DNA of 5,503 bases from Nocardioidaceae bacterium. GTDB taxonomy: Bacteria; Actinomycetota; Actinomycetes; Propionibacteriales; Nocardioidaceae. Positions 1 to 5,286 of the stretch are shown here, one piece after another. The notes beneath the pieces were generated by a model. It made no database searches. It had not been told where the DNA came from and worked only from the letters and a program-made list of their open reading frames with translations. A program made the translations under genes and the position numbers. Where the stretch lies: contig JACCUS010000090.1 in assembly GCA_013811715.1 (NCBI GenBank), forward strand, positions 1-5,503, read 5' to 3'. Each line of letters opens with the position of its first letter. Position 1 is the stretch's first letter.

Positions 1-2
1 CG

Positions 3-914
3 GCCGCCGACGCCGACCCGCGGGGCAAGAAGGACCCCCGCGACTTCGCGCTGTGGAAGGGCTTCAAGAAGGAGGAGGAGCCCGCGACCGCAGCCTGGCC
101 CTCCCCGTGGGGGCTGGGGCGGCCAGGTTGGCACCTGGAGTGCTCCGCGATGGTCGGCAAGTACCTCGGCGACGAGTTCGACATCCACGGCGGCGGGCTC
201 GACCTGCGCTTCCCGCACCACGAGAACGAGCTGGCCCAGTCGCGGGCCGCCGGCCGCGGTTTCGCCCGGTTCTGGATGCACAACGCGATGGTCAACCTCG
301 CCGGGGAGAAGATGAGCAAGTCGATCGGCAACTCGCTTCTGGTCAGCGAGGTGGTCAAGCGGTTCCGCCCGATCGACCTGCGCTACTACCTCATCGCGCC
401 GCACTACCGCTCGATCATCGAGTACACCGAGGAGTCGTTGGCCGAGGCGGCGACGGCGTTCCAGCGCATCGAGGGGTACGTCGTCCGCGCCGGCGAGGTC
501 ACCGGGGGGGTGGACCCGGACGACGGCGTGCTGTGCACGGAGTTCGCTGAGGCGATGGACGACGACCTGTCCGTCCCGGCCGCGATGGCCGCCCTGCAAG
601 GCGTCATCCGGGAGGGCAACAAGCTGCTGTCCGACGGAGACTCGGCCGCGCTGCGCGGCAACCTCGCCGCCGTACGGCGGATGCTGGGTCTGCTCGGCCT
701 CGACCCCGCCGACGCTCGGTGGCAGCACGGGGGTACGGCGACCGGTGCCGCCGCGGTCATCGACACCCTCGTCGCGGCACTCCTCGAGCAGCGCCAGGAC
801 GCCCGCGCACGCAAGGACTTCACCGCCGCCGACGCCGTCCGGGACCAACTCCGGGACGCCGGGGTGGAGGTCGAGGACACTCCGCAGGGACCCCGTTGGA
901 CGGTGATCCGGTGA
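3..914 (+). CDS. cysS: Cysteinyl-tRNA synthetase, 5' truncated by the window edge
   Basis: Class I aminoacyl-tRNA synthetase that activates cysteine with ATP and charges tRNA-Cys in the cytoplasm. The reading frame is open from base 3; 303 residues are visible, so roughly the first 160 of a usual ~465 lie upstream, including the HIGH motif and first zinc cysteine. Visible motifs are the KDPRDFALWK segment, then GRPGWHLECSAM and DIHGGGLDLRFPHHENE, whose Cys47, His72 and Glu76 (numbered from the first visible codon) match the spacing of the zinc ligands Cys209, His234 and Glu238 of E. coli CysRS. The KMSKS ATP-binding loop is at bases 309-323. A helical DALR-type domain (AEAMDDDLSVPAAMAAL) and the typical C-terminal EDTPQGPRW follow. 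The related mycothiol ligase MshC is less likely because of this C-terminus and the adjacent rlmB. The stop TGA shares its last base with the rlmB ATG, suggesting translational coupling. Confidence 0.97.
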   Translation, partial: AADADPRGKKDPRDFALWKGFKKEEEPATAAWPSPWGLGRPGWHLECSAMVGKYLGDEFDIHGGGLDLRFPHHENELAQSRAAGRGFARFWMHNAMVNLAGEKMSKSIGNSLLVSEVVKRFRPIDLRYYLIAPHYRSIIEYTEESLAEAATAFQRIEGYVVRAGEVTGGVDPDDGVLCTEFAEAMDDDLSVPAAMAALQGVIREGNKLLSDGDSAALRGNLAAVRRMLGLLGLDPADARWQHGGTATGAAAVIDTLVAALLEQRQDARARKDFTAADAVRDQLRDAGVEVEDTPQGPRWTVIR

Positions 915-1882
915 TGCCGGGCAACAGCAAGCGCCAGGGCGCTACCCGCAAACGGCAGGGCGGCAACCCGACGGCCGGGTCGGGCGGTCGCCGCCGTAAG
1001 GCCCTGCAGGGCAGGGGTGCGACCCCCAAGGCCGTCGAACGCGAGGGGCACAAGGCCAGCCGGAAGCCCGGGTCTACCCAGCAAAAGCAGACGGGCCGAG
1101 CCGGCGGCGGCCGCGCCGGCGCGAGCCGCAAGTCCGACGCCGGCGCCGAGTGGGTCGCGGGCCGCAACTCTGTGGTCGAGGCGCTGCGGGCGAACATCCC
1201 GGTGAAGACCATGTACGTCGGCGAGCGCGTCGAGCGCGACGACCGGCTGCGCGAGGCATTCCGGATCGCGGCGGAGCGCCACATCCCATTGCTCGAGGTC
1301 ACCCGCGCCGAGCTGGACCGGCGCACCGACAAGGCGGTACACCAAGGCATCGCCTTGAAGGTCCCGGCCTACGACTACGCCGAACCGCGCGACCTGGTCG
1401 CGTCGGCCGTGGACGCCGCCGAGGCGCCTCTCGTCGTGGCGCTCGACTCGGTCACCGACCCACGCAACCTGGGCGCCGTCGTGCGTTCGGCGGGGGCGTT
1501 CGGCGTTCACGGCGTCGTCGTACCCGAGCGGCGGGCGGCGGGGATGACCGCGAGTGCATGGAAGACGTCCGCGGGGGCGGCCGCCCGGGTCCCGGTGGCC
1601 CGGGTGACTAACCTGACCCGGCAGCTGCGCGACTACCAGGCCGAGGGTCTGATGGTCGCCGGTCTCGACGCCGCCGGCACCATCGACATCGGTGACCTCG
1701 ACCTGGCGACCGGACCGCTCGTGCTCGTCGTGGGCAGCGAGGGCCAAGGGCTGTCGCGGCTCGTCAGGGAGACCTGTGACGTGCTGGCGCGCATCCCGAT
1801 GGCGTCGGCGGCGGAGTCGCTCAACGCCGGTGTCGCCGCGGGGATCGCGTTGTACGAGATCGACCGGAGGCGTCGCCATTAG
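914..1882 (+). CDS. rlmB: TrmH/SpoU-family 23S rRNA 2'-O-methyltransferase (RlmB type)
   Basis: Predicted S-adenosylmethionine-dependent ribose 2'-O-methyltransferase of the SPOUT superfamily; E. coli RlmB modifies G2251 in the peptidyl-transferase region of 23S rRNA. The protein has 322 residues. Residues 1-78 are a low-complexity tail rich in Lys, Arg, Gly, Ala and Gln, as seen in actinobacterial members. The substrate-binding domain starts at WVAGRNSVVEAL (80-91). The catalytic trefoil-knot domain shows the three SpoU motifs: TDPRNLGAVVRSAGAFG with Asn185 and Arg191, LVVGSEGQGL (271-280), and the IPM...ESLNAGVAAGIALYE block (294-315). The ATG at 914 is chosen because it overlaps the cysS stop as TGATG and includes the whole basic tail; no strong ribosome binding site is seen, consistent with coupling. 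The cysS-rlmB adjacency is common in actinobacteria. The family is certain; the exact methylated nucleotide is inferred. Confidence 0.93.
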   Translation: MPGNSKRQGATRKRQGGNPTAGSGGRRRKALQGRGATPKAVEREGHKASRKPGSTQQKQTGRAGGGRAGASRKSDAGAEWVAGRNSVVEALRANIPVKTMYVGERVERDDRLREAFRIAAERHIPLLEVTRAELDRRTDKAVHQGIALKVPAYDYAEPRDLVASAVDAAEAPLVVALDSVTDPRNLGAVVRSAGAFGVHGVVVPERRAAGMTASAWKTSAGAAARVPVARVTNLTRQLRDYQAEGLMVAGLDAAGTIDIGDLDLATGPLVLVVGSEGQGLSRLVRETCDVLARIPMASAAESLNAGVAAGIALYEIDRRRRH

Positions 1883-1903
1883 CCTTGCCGCATCCCCTGC
1901 GAG

Positions 1904-1954
1904 TTGCGGGAAACCTGCTGCTTTCGAAGCGTTTAGAGCGCAGGTTTCCCGCAA
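1904..1954. repeat. Perfect 15-bp inverted repeat between rlmB and the acyl-CoA dehydrogenase gene
   Basis: TTGCGGGAAACCTGC at 1904-1918 and its exact reverse complement GCAGGTTTCCCGCAA at 1940-1954 are separated by 21 bases. Inside that loop, GCTT (1920-1923) and AAGC (1927-1930) could form a second small stem. Each arm is itself nearly palindromic (GCGGG-AAA-CCTGC), so the pair resembles two oppositely oriented binding sites centred 34 bp apart. The repeat starts 22 bases after the rlmB stop and ends 10 bases before the ribosome binding site of the next gene. It could be a terminator without a U-run, an mRNA leader structure, or a double operator; the sequence alone does not decide. The repeat itself is directly visible. 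Confidence 0.85.
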
Positions 1955-1964
1955 TCGCGAAGAT

Positions 1965-1973
1965 GGAGAGGAG
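1965..1973 (+). promoter_or_regulatory. Strong ribosome binding site of the acyl-CoA dehydrogenase gene
   Basis: GGAGAGGAG lies five bases before the ATG at 1979. It fixes the start codon and shows that this gene is translated independently of rlmB. Confidence 0.85.
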
Positions 1974-1978
1974 ACCCC

Positions 1979-3136
1979 ATGCCCGTCGAACGACTGCTGC
2001 CGACGTCTGAGGCGTACGACCTGCTCGACGTGGTGCGGGAGATCGCGGTCGAGCGACTCGCTCCTCGGGCCGCGGCGGCGGAGGAGGCGGCGGAGTTTCC
2101 CCGCGATGTCTTCCACCTGCTGGGTCAGACCGGTCTGCTGTCGCTGCCGTTCGACGAGGTGGACGGCGGCGGCGGGCAGCCGTACGAGGTCTACCTGCAG
2201 GTGCTGGAGGAGATCGCCAGCGCGTGGATGAGTGTGGCGGTCGACGTGTCCGTGCACACCCTGTCGGCCTCGGTGATGGCGCGACTCGGCAGCCAGGAGC
2301 AGCGCAAGCGGTGGCTGCCCGACATGCTGGGCGGCGGCCAGCTCGGCGCCTACGCGCTGTCGGAGCCGCAGGCCGGCAGCGATGTCGCCGCCATCGCCGC
2401 CAAGGCAGTCCGCGACGGAGGCGAGTACGTCGTCACCGGCACCAAGGCATGGGTCAGCCACGGCCCGCACGCCGACTTCTGGCTGTTGTTCGCCCGTACG
2501 TCGCCCGACCCCAAGACCGGTCTCTCCGCCTTCCATGTGCCGGCCGGCACCGAAGGAGTGTCCTTCGGCGCGCCGGAGAGGAAGATGGGCATGACCGCCT
2601 CGACGACCAGCCAGGTCCTGTTCGACGAGGCGCGGCTGCCGGCCGAGCTGCGGCTCGGCGAGGAGGGCCAAGGCATGCAGATCGCGTTGGCCGCCTTGGA
2701 CTCCGGCCGGCTGGGCATCGCTGCCTGCGCCACCGGGCTGGCCCAGGCGGCACTCGACCTGGCGGTCGGCTACGCCGGTGAGCGGCGGCAGTTCGGCCGG
2801 TCGATCGGTGAGTTCCAGGGCTTGCAGTCCCTCCTCGCCGACATGGGGGCGGCAGTGGAGGCGGCCCGGGCGACGTACCTCAATGCCGCCCGGCTGCGCG
2901 ACGCCGGCCGGCCGTTCAGCCGGCAGGCGTCGGTCGCCAAGCTGGTGGCCACCGACGCCGCTATGCAGGTCACCACCGACGCCGTGCAGGTGTTGGGCGG
3001 GTACGGCTACACCCGCGACTTCCCGGCAGAGCGCTACATGCGAGAGGCGAAGGTGACCCAGATCTTCGAGGGCACCAACCAGATCCAGCGGATGGTCATC
3101 GCCCGGAGCCTGCTGCGCGACCACGCGCATCGCTGA
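1979..3136 (+). CDS. Acyl-CoA dehydrogenase family protein
   Basis: FAD-dependent dehydrogenase predicted to oxidise an acyl-CoA to the trans-2-enoyl-CoA, passing electrons to electron-transfer flavoprotein, in fatty-acid or branched-chain acid breakdown. At 385 residues it has the usual length and the full fold: N-terminal helical domain (about 1-120), central beta domain with the signature YALSEPQAGSDVA (125-137) and the TGTKAWVSHG stretch (163-172), and C-terminal helical domain with ERRQFGRSIGEFQGLQ (278-293). The last signature is QVLGGYGYTRDFPAERYMRE followed by QIFEGTNQIQ. Glu364 in that motif is at the position of the catalytic base of short- and medium-chain enzymes, so it appears active; isovaleryl-CoA dehydrogenase-type placement is not indicated. 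Substrate chain length cannot be read from sequence. The start is fixed by GGAGAGGAG five bases upstream. It may have its own promoter or be read from cysS-rlmB through the inverted repeat in front of it; no pathway partners are nearby. Confidence 0.95.
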   Translation: MPVERLLPTSEAYDLLDVVREIAVERLAPRAAAAEEAAEFPRDVFHLLGQTGLLSLPFDEVDGGGGQPYEVYLQVLEEIASAWMSVAVDVSVHTLSASVMARLGSQEQRKRWLPDMLGGGQLGAYALSEPQAGSDVAAIAAKAVRDGGEYVVTGTKAWVSHGPHADFWLLFARTSPDPKTGLSAFHVPAGTEGVSFGAPERKMGMTASTTSQVLFDEARLPAELRLGEEGQGMQIALAALDSGRLGIAACATGLAQAALDLAVGYAGERRQFGRSIGEFQGLQSLLADMGAAVEAARATYLNAARLRDAGRPFSRQASVAKLVATDAAMQVTTDAVQVLGGYGYTRDFPAERYMREAKVTQIFEGTNQIQRMVIARSLLRDHAHR

Positions 3137-3167
3137 GCCCCCCTGGCCACGCTGAGCCCCTGGCAAC
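3131..3167 (+). repeat. Short imperfect tandem repeat spanning the acyl-CoA dehydrogenase stop codon
   Basis: CGCTGAGCCCCCCTGGCCAC (3131-3150) is followed, sharing one base, by CGCTGAGCCCCTGGCAAC (3150-3167). The copies differ by a two-base length change in the C-run and one substitution. The first copy contains the TGA stop of the gene. It looks like a small local duplication; no function is evident. Confidence 0.6.
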
Positions 3168-3170
3168 GTT

Positions 3171-3206
3171 CCGACGCTCAGGTGGCCGGGGCCACGCCGG
3201 CGTCGG
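3171..3206. terminator. Nested inverted repeat at the convergent gene ends, possible terminator
   Basis: CCGACGC at 3171-3177 pairs with GCGTCGG at 3200-3206, enclosing a second stem of GTGGC (3182-3186) and GCCAC (3191-3195) around a CGGG loop. It lies 34 bases past the acyl-CoA dehydrogenase stop and covers the last codons of the convergent DUF4032 gene. There is no T-run, so this would be a GC-only terminator. GC-rich coding sequence forms such stems by chance fairly often, so confidence is low. Confidence 0.35.
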
Positions 3207-4383
3207 ATCGTGGTGCTGCGCTGGCGTAGTAGTCGCGGGCCGTGGCGAAGATCTCGACCTCCTTCCCCGCCTGCTCGGACAGGTACCACCGGTGCTCGAG
3301 GATCTCGTGGAACAGCTCCGCCGGCTCCAGCGCAGCCCGTGTCTCCGGTGGCGCGATCGCGACGATCGGCTCGAACACCTGCGTCAGCCACCGGTGCGCC
3401 ACCAGGGCGACATCCTCGCCCTGCAGGCCACCCGCCGCGGTGTACGCGTCGAGGTCGTTGAGCAGCCGCCGCGCTTGGTTGTCCTCGACGTCCATGCCTG
3501 TGAGGCTCTGCAGCCGGCGGCGGTGGTGGCCCGGTTCGACGTGCTTGGGCTGGAGGCGGACGGTGGAGCCGTTCCAGTCGGTGACCACCTCGAGCTCGTC
3601 CACGTCGAAGCCGAGCTCGTTGAGCCGCTCGATCCGCTGCTCGATGCGCCACATCTCGTCGGTGTCGAAGTCCTCGGTCCCGGTGAGCTCCTTCCACAGC
3701 GCGGTGTAGCGCTCGTGCAGGCTGTCCACCACCTCGTGCGGATCGAGGTCGTCGCCGACGAAGCCGCCGGCCCGCAGGTCGAGCAGCTCGCCGAACACGT
3801 TGCCGACGGCGGTCTCGAGGTCGTACGTGCGCTGACCGTCGCTGAGCTGCGGGTGGAGCTCGCCGGTCTCGGCGTCGACCAGGTACGCCGAGAACTCGCC
3901 GGCCGCACGACGGAACAGCGTGTTGGACAGCGAGCAGTCGCCCCAGAAGAAACCGGCCAGGTGCAACCTGGTAAACAGCACCACCAGCGCGTCCACCAGA
4001 CGCGGCATCGTGTCGGGGCGGACCCCGCGCGAGAAGATCTCGCGATAGGGCATCGAGCGCTGGAGATGGCGGGTCACCAGGACCGGTTCGATCGCCTCGC
4101 CGTCCGGGGTCTCGCGGCCGGTGACCACTCCGACCGGCTCGACAGCCGGCTCGTGCATCCGGCGCAGGTCGCGCAGCAGGCGGTACTCGGCCCAGGCGAT
4201 GTGCTCGCGGGTCTCCTTGACGGCGTACACGTCCGACCCGACCCGGACGAAGCGGACGACGTGCCGCGACAGGCCGCGTGGCAGCGCGACCATGAACTCG
4301 CCACGCCAGTCCTCCAGGGGGAGATGCCACGGCAGCGTGACCAGCGCAGGATGGGGCTTGGTAGCCACGATCCGCAGGGCCAT
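3178..4383 (-). CDS. DUF4032 protein with kinase-like N-terminal domain
   Basis: Actinobacterial protein of 401 residues that I recognise as DUF4032-type; the physiological role is unknown. The N-terminal half resembles the LPS-kinase/protein-kinase-like fold. VYAVKE places Lys56 like the ATP-binding lysine, AWAEYRLLRDL places Glu66 as its possible partner, LHLAGFFWGDCSLSN (140-154) resembles a catalytic loop with Asp149 and Asn154, and YLVDAETG holds Asp170 at the metal-binding position. The region from about 220 to 390 is the helical, acidic DUF4032 part, with no signal peptide or membrane segment, so it is probably cytoplasmic. Actinobacteria lack LPS, so a Kdo-kinase role is unlikely; a small molecule or protein substrate is possible. 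The ATG at 4383 has GGAAGG (4393-4398, minus strand) nine bases upstream. It lies 43 bases downstream of soxR on the same strand, so it may be co-transcribed. Family assignment is fairly firm; kinase activity is inferred. Confidence 0.88.
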   Translation of the reverse strand: MALRIVATKPHPALVTLPWHLPLEDWRGEFMVALPRGLSRHVVRFVRVGSDVYAVKETREHIAWAEYRLLRDLRRMHEPAVEPVGVVTGRETPDGEAIEPVLVTRHLQRSMPYREIFSRGVRPDTMPRLVDALVVLFTRLHLAGFFWGDCSLSNTLFRRAAGEFSAYLVDAETGELHPQLSDGQRTYDLETAVGNVFGELLDLRAGGFVGDDLDPHEVVDSLHERYTALWKELTGTEDFDTDEMWRIEQRIERLNELGFDVDELEVVTDWNGSTVRLQPKHVEPGHHRRRLQSLTGMDVEDNQARRLLNDLDAYTAAGGLQGEDVALVAHRWLTQVFEPIVAIAPPETRAALEPAELFHEILEHRWYLSEQAGKEVEIFATARDYYASAAPRSDAGVAPAT

Positions 4384-4426
4384 GCCAGTGATCCTTCCAT
4401 CGCCAACGGCTGACGACGCGCCCCAC

Positions 4427-4897
4427 TCAGTCGCGGGTGTGGCCGGCGTTCTCCTCGGTGGGCAGCCAGGCGGGACCAGGCCCGGCGCCGGCCTGTACGT
4501 CGTCGGGGTTGCTGAGCGCGCAGGTCCGCAGGCTGAGGCAACCGCAGCCGATGCAGCTGGTGAGCTTTAGCTTGAGCCGTTCGAGGTCGGCGATCTGCTG
4601 GTCGATCCGGGTGGTCCAGGCCTGCGACACCCGCTGCCAGTCGGCCTTGGTGGGGGTGCGGCCGTCGGGGAGGGTGGACAGAGCCGTCCGGATCTCGTCC
4701 AGGCTCAGCCCGACGCGCTGCGCTGCGCGGACGAACGCGATCCGTCGGAGCATGTGCCGGGCGTAGCGGCGTTGATTGCCGGTGGTGCGGCTGGCCTCTA
4801 GCAGCCCGACGTCCTCGTAGAAGCGCAAAGCAGATGCCGCCACCCCTGACCTTCGGGAGAGCTCACCGATGGTGAGGTGGTCGGGCAACCGCGCCAT
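4427..4897 (-). CDS. soxR: SoxR, MerR-family [2Fe-2S] redox-sensing transcription regulator
   Basis: Dimeric DNA-binding activator whose [2Fe-2S] cluster is oxidised by redox-cycling compounds or superoxide, switching on target promoters. The protein has 156 residues, close to the ~154 of E. coli SoxR. The MerR helix-turn-helix (LTIGELSRRSGVAASALRFYE, split at 8-28) and wing (GLLEASRTTGNQRRYARH, 31-48) are followed by a dimerisation helix and the cluster motif CIGCGCLSLRTC with Cys115, Cys118, Cys120 and Cys126, in the exact spacing of the E. coli ligands. All four cysteines are present, so it should sense redox state. The frame is open further upstream to 5008, but that would overlap csbD and add an Arg-rich out-of-frame tail; the ATG at 4897 matches the family start. 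It lies 13 bases after the csbD stop, with no clear ribosome binding site (CCCAGACAGACGC precedes the ATG), suggesting coupling to csbD. No soxS gene is in view; actinobacterial SoxR usually controls targets directly. Confidence 0.95.
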   Translation of the reverse strand: MARLPDHLTIGELSRRSGVAASALRFYEDVGLLEASRTTGNQRRYARHMLRRIAFVRAAQRVGLSLDEIRTALSTLPDGRTPTKADWQRVSQAWTTRIDQQIADLERLKLKLTSCIGCGCLSLRTCALSNPDDVQAGAGPGPAWLPTEENAGHTRD

Positions 4898-4910
4898 GCG
4901 TCTGTCTGGG

Positions 4911-5087
4911 TTACTTCTTCTTGAACGCGTCCTTGGCCTTCTCGCCGGCCTGCTTGAGGTTCGCCTTCGACTGGTCGCTCGAGCCCTCAGCGCGCTTGCT
5001 GTCGTCACCGGTGTGCTCGCCCTGCTTCTGCTTGGCCTTGCCCTGCAGCTCTTGTGCCTTGTTCCTGATCTTGTCGCCGATACCCAT
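4911..5087 (-). CDS. CsbD family small stress protein
   Basis: Small hydrophilic protein of 58 residues resembling the CsbD family, named for a sigma-B-controlled general stress gene of Bacillus subtilis; its biochemical role is unknown. The sequence begins MGIGDKIRNKAQELQGKAKQKQGEHTG in pattern (shown here as MGIGDKIRNKAQELQGKAK), with the Lys/Ala/Gln/Glu-rich amphipathic helices typical of the family, and ends AGEKAKDAFKKK. There are no cysteines or membrane segments, so it is likely cytoplasmic and flexible. The ATG at 5087 is chosen because GGAGGT (5097-5102, minus strand) sits nine bases before it; an in-frame ATG at 5147 would put that ribosome binding site inside the gene. It is the first gene of the probable csbD-soxR-DUF4032 run and is divergent from the TauE/SafE gene. 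A 14-bp palindrome (5126-5139) lies in its leader. Family confidence is good; stress induction is inferred from the family. Confidence 0.85.
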   Translation of the reverse strand: MGIGDKIRNKAQELQGKAKQKQGEHTGDDSKRAEGSSDQSKANLKQAGEKAKDAFKKK

Positions 5088-5096
5088 TAGCGGGTT

Positions 5097-5102
5097 ACCT
5101 CC
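5097..5102 (-). promoter_or_regulatory. Ribosome binding site deciding the csbD start
   Basis: GGAGGT on the minus strand, nine bases before the ATG at 5087. It rules out the longer in-frame start at 5147. Confidence 0.8.
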
Positions 5103-5125
5103 GTTGGGACTGGTGGTCACGTTTC

Positions 5126-5139
5126 CTGCCGTCCGGCAG
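5126..5139. promoter_or_regulatory. 14-bp palindrome upstream of csbD
   Basis: CTGCCG-TC-CGGCAG is a perfect 6+6 inverted repeat 39 bases before the csbD start. As DNA it could be an operator for a dimeric regulator; as RNA it could fold as a five-pair stem with a four-base loop in the csbD leader. It does not resemble the E. coli-type SoxR box. A weak minus-strand promoter, ATGACC at about 5170-5175 and TAGGCT at about 5148-5153 with a 16-base spacer, would place it just downstream of the start of transcription. Confidence 0.4.
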
Positions 5140-5228
5140 ATACTCACAGCCTACCCGCCGGGTGCGGTGGGTCATTGGAGCAGCCGGGTGGCGAGCGGCG
5201 GCCGCGTGACACGCCGTACAGGAAGGAG

Positions 5229-5257
5229 TTGACGCGCTCTGAAACTCTCTTTAGTCT
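5229..5257 (+). promoter_or_regulatory. Housekeeping-type promoter of the TauE/SafE gene
   Basis: TTGACG (5229-5234) and TAGTCT (5252-5257) are separated by 17 bases, matching the actinobacterial primary-sigma pattern TTGAC(a/g)-N17-TAnnnT. Transcription would begin near 5264, giving a leader of about 23 bases. The stretch is clearly richer in A and T than its surroundings. Confidence 0.7.
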
Positions 5258-5276
5258 AGTAACTACATCGACTAAA
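5250..5276. promoter_or_regulatory. Operator-like repeat cluster overlapping the TauE/SafE promoter
   Basis: TTTAGTC (5250-5256) and GACTAAA (5270-5276) form a perfect 7-bp inverted repeat with a 13-base gap. Inside it TAGT (5257-5260) and ACTA (5262-5265) form a second palindrome around a single A. The pattern is thus TAGT-c-TAGT-a-ACTA-catcg-ACTA, four half-sites. The left arm overlaps the -10 box and the right arm reaches the ribosome binding site, a position where a bound protein would block transcription. The regulator is unknown. Confidence 0.55.
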
Positions 5277-5281
5277 AGGAG
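5274..5281 (+). promoter_or_regulatory. Ribosome binding site of the TauE/SafE gene
   Basis: AAAAGGAG ends five bases before the ATG at 5287 and fixes that start codon. Confidence 0.8.
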
Positions 5282-5286
5282 TAGCA

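Noticed and set aside
3..914. Possible identity as MshC (mycothiol cysteine ligase), a CysRS relative in actinobacteria
   Set aside because: The C-terminal EDTPQGPRW ending and the overlap with rlmB fit CysRS rather than MshC.
3292..4413. A plus-strand open frame of 373 codons opposite the DUF4032 gene
   Set aside because: Mirror of the DUF4032 coding sequence with no ribosome binding site or recognisable domain; the minus-strand reading has family similarity and a good start.
404..4426. A minus-strand open frame of about 1340 codons running opposite cysS, rlmB and the acyl-CoA dehydrogenase gene, then out of frame through the DUF4032 gene
   Set aside because: Its translation is Arg/Gly/Ala/Pro-rich low-complexity sequence without domains, and the genes it overlaps are well-recognised families. 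Long antisense frames are expected when third positions are almost always G or C.
4427..5008. A longer SoxR with 37 extra N-terminal residues
   Set aside because: The extension is Arg/Ser-rich, lies over csbD in another frame, and is not found in SoxR proteins; the ATG at 4897 aligns with the usual start.
4911..5147. A longer CsbD starting at 5147
   Set aside because: The strong ribosome binding site at 5097-5102 points to the start at 5087, where the family-typical MGIGDK begins.
5250..5276. McbR-type sulfur regulator site (TAGAC-N6-GTCTA)
   Set aside because: GTCTA occurs but the TAGAC partner at the required spacing does not; the observed dyad is TAGTC-N13-GACTA.
4898..5286. Search for a SoxR box (CCTCAAG...CTTGAGG type) near soxR and the divergent TauE/SafE gene
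   Set aside because: Only an isolated half-site-like CCTCAAG occurs inside the csbD coding sequence (around 4950); no paired dyad was seen by eye in the intergenic regions.
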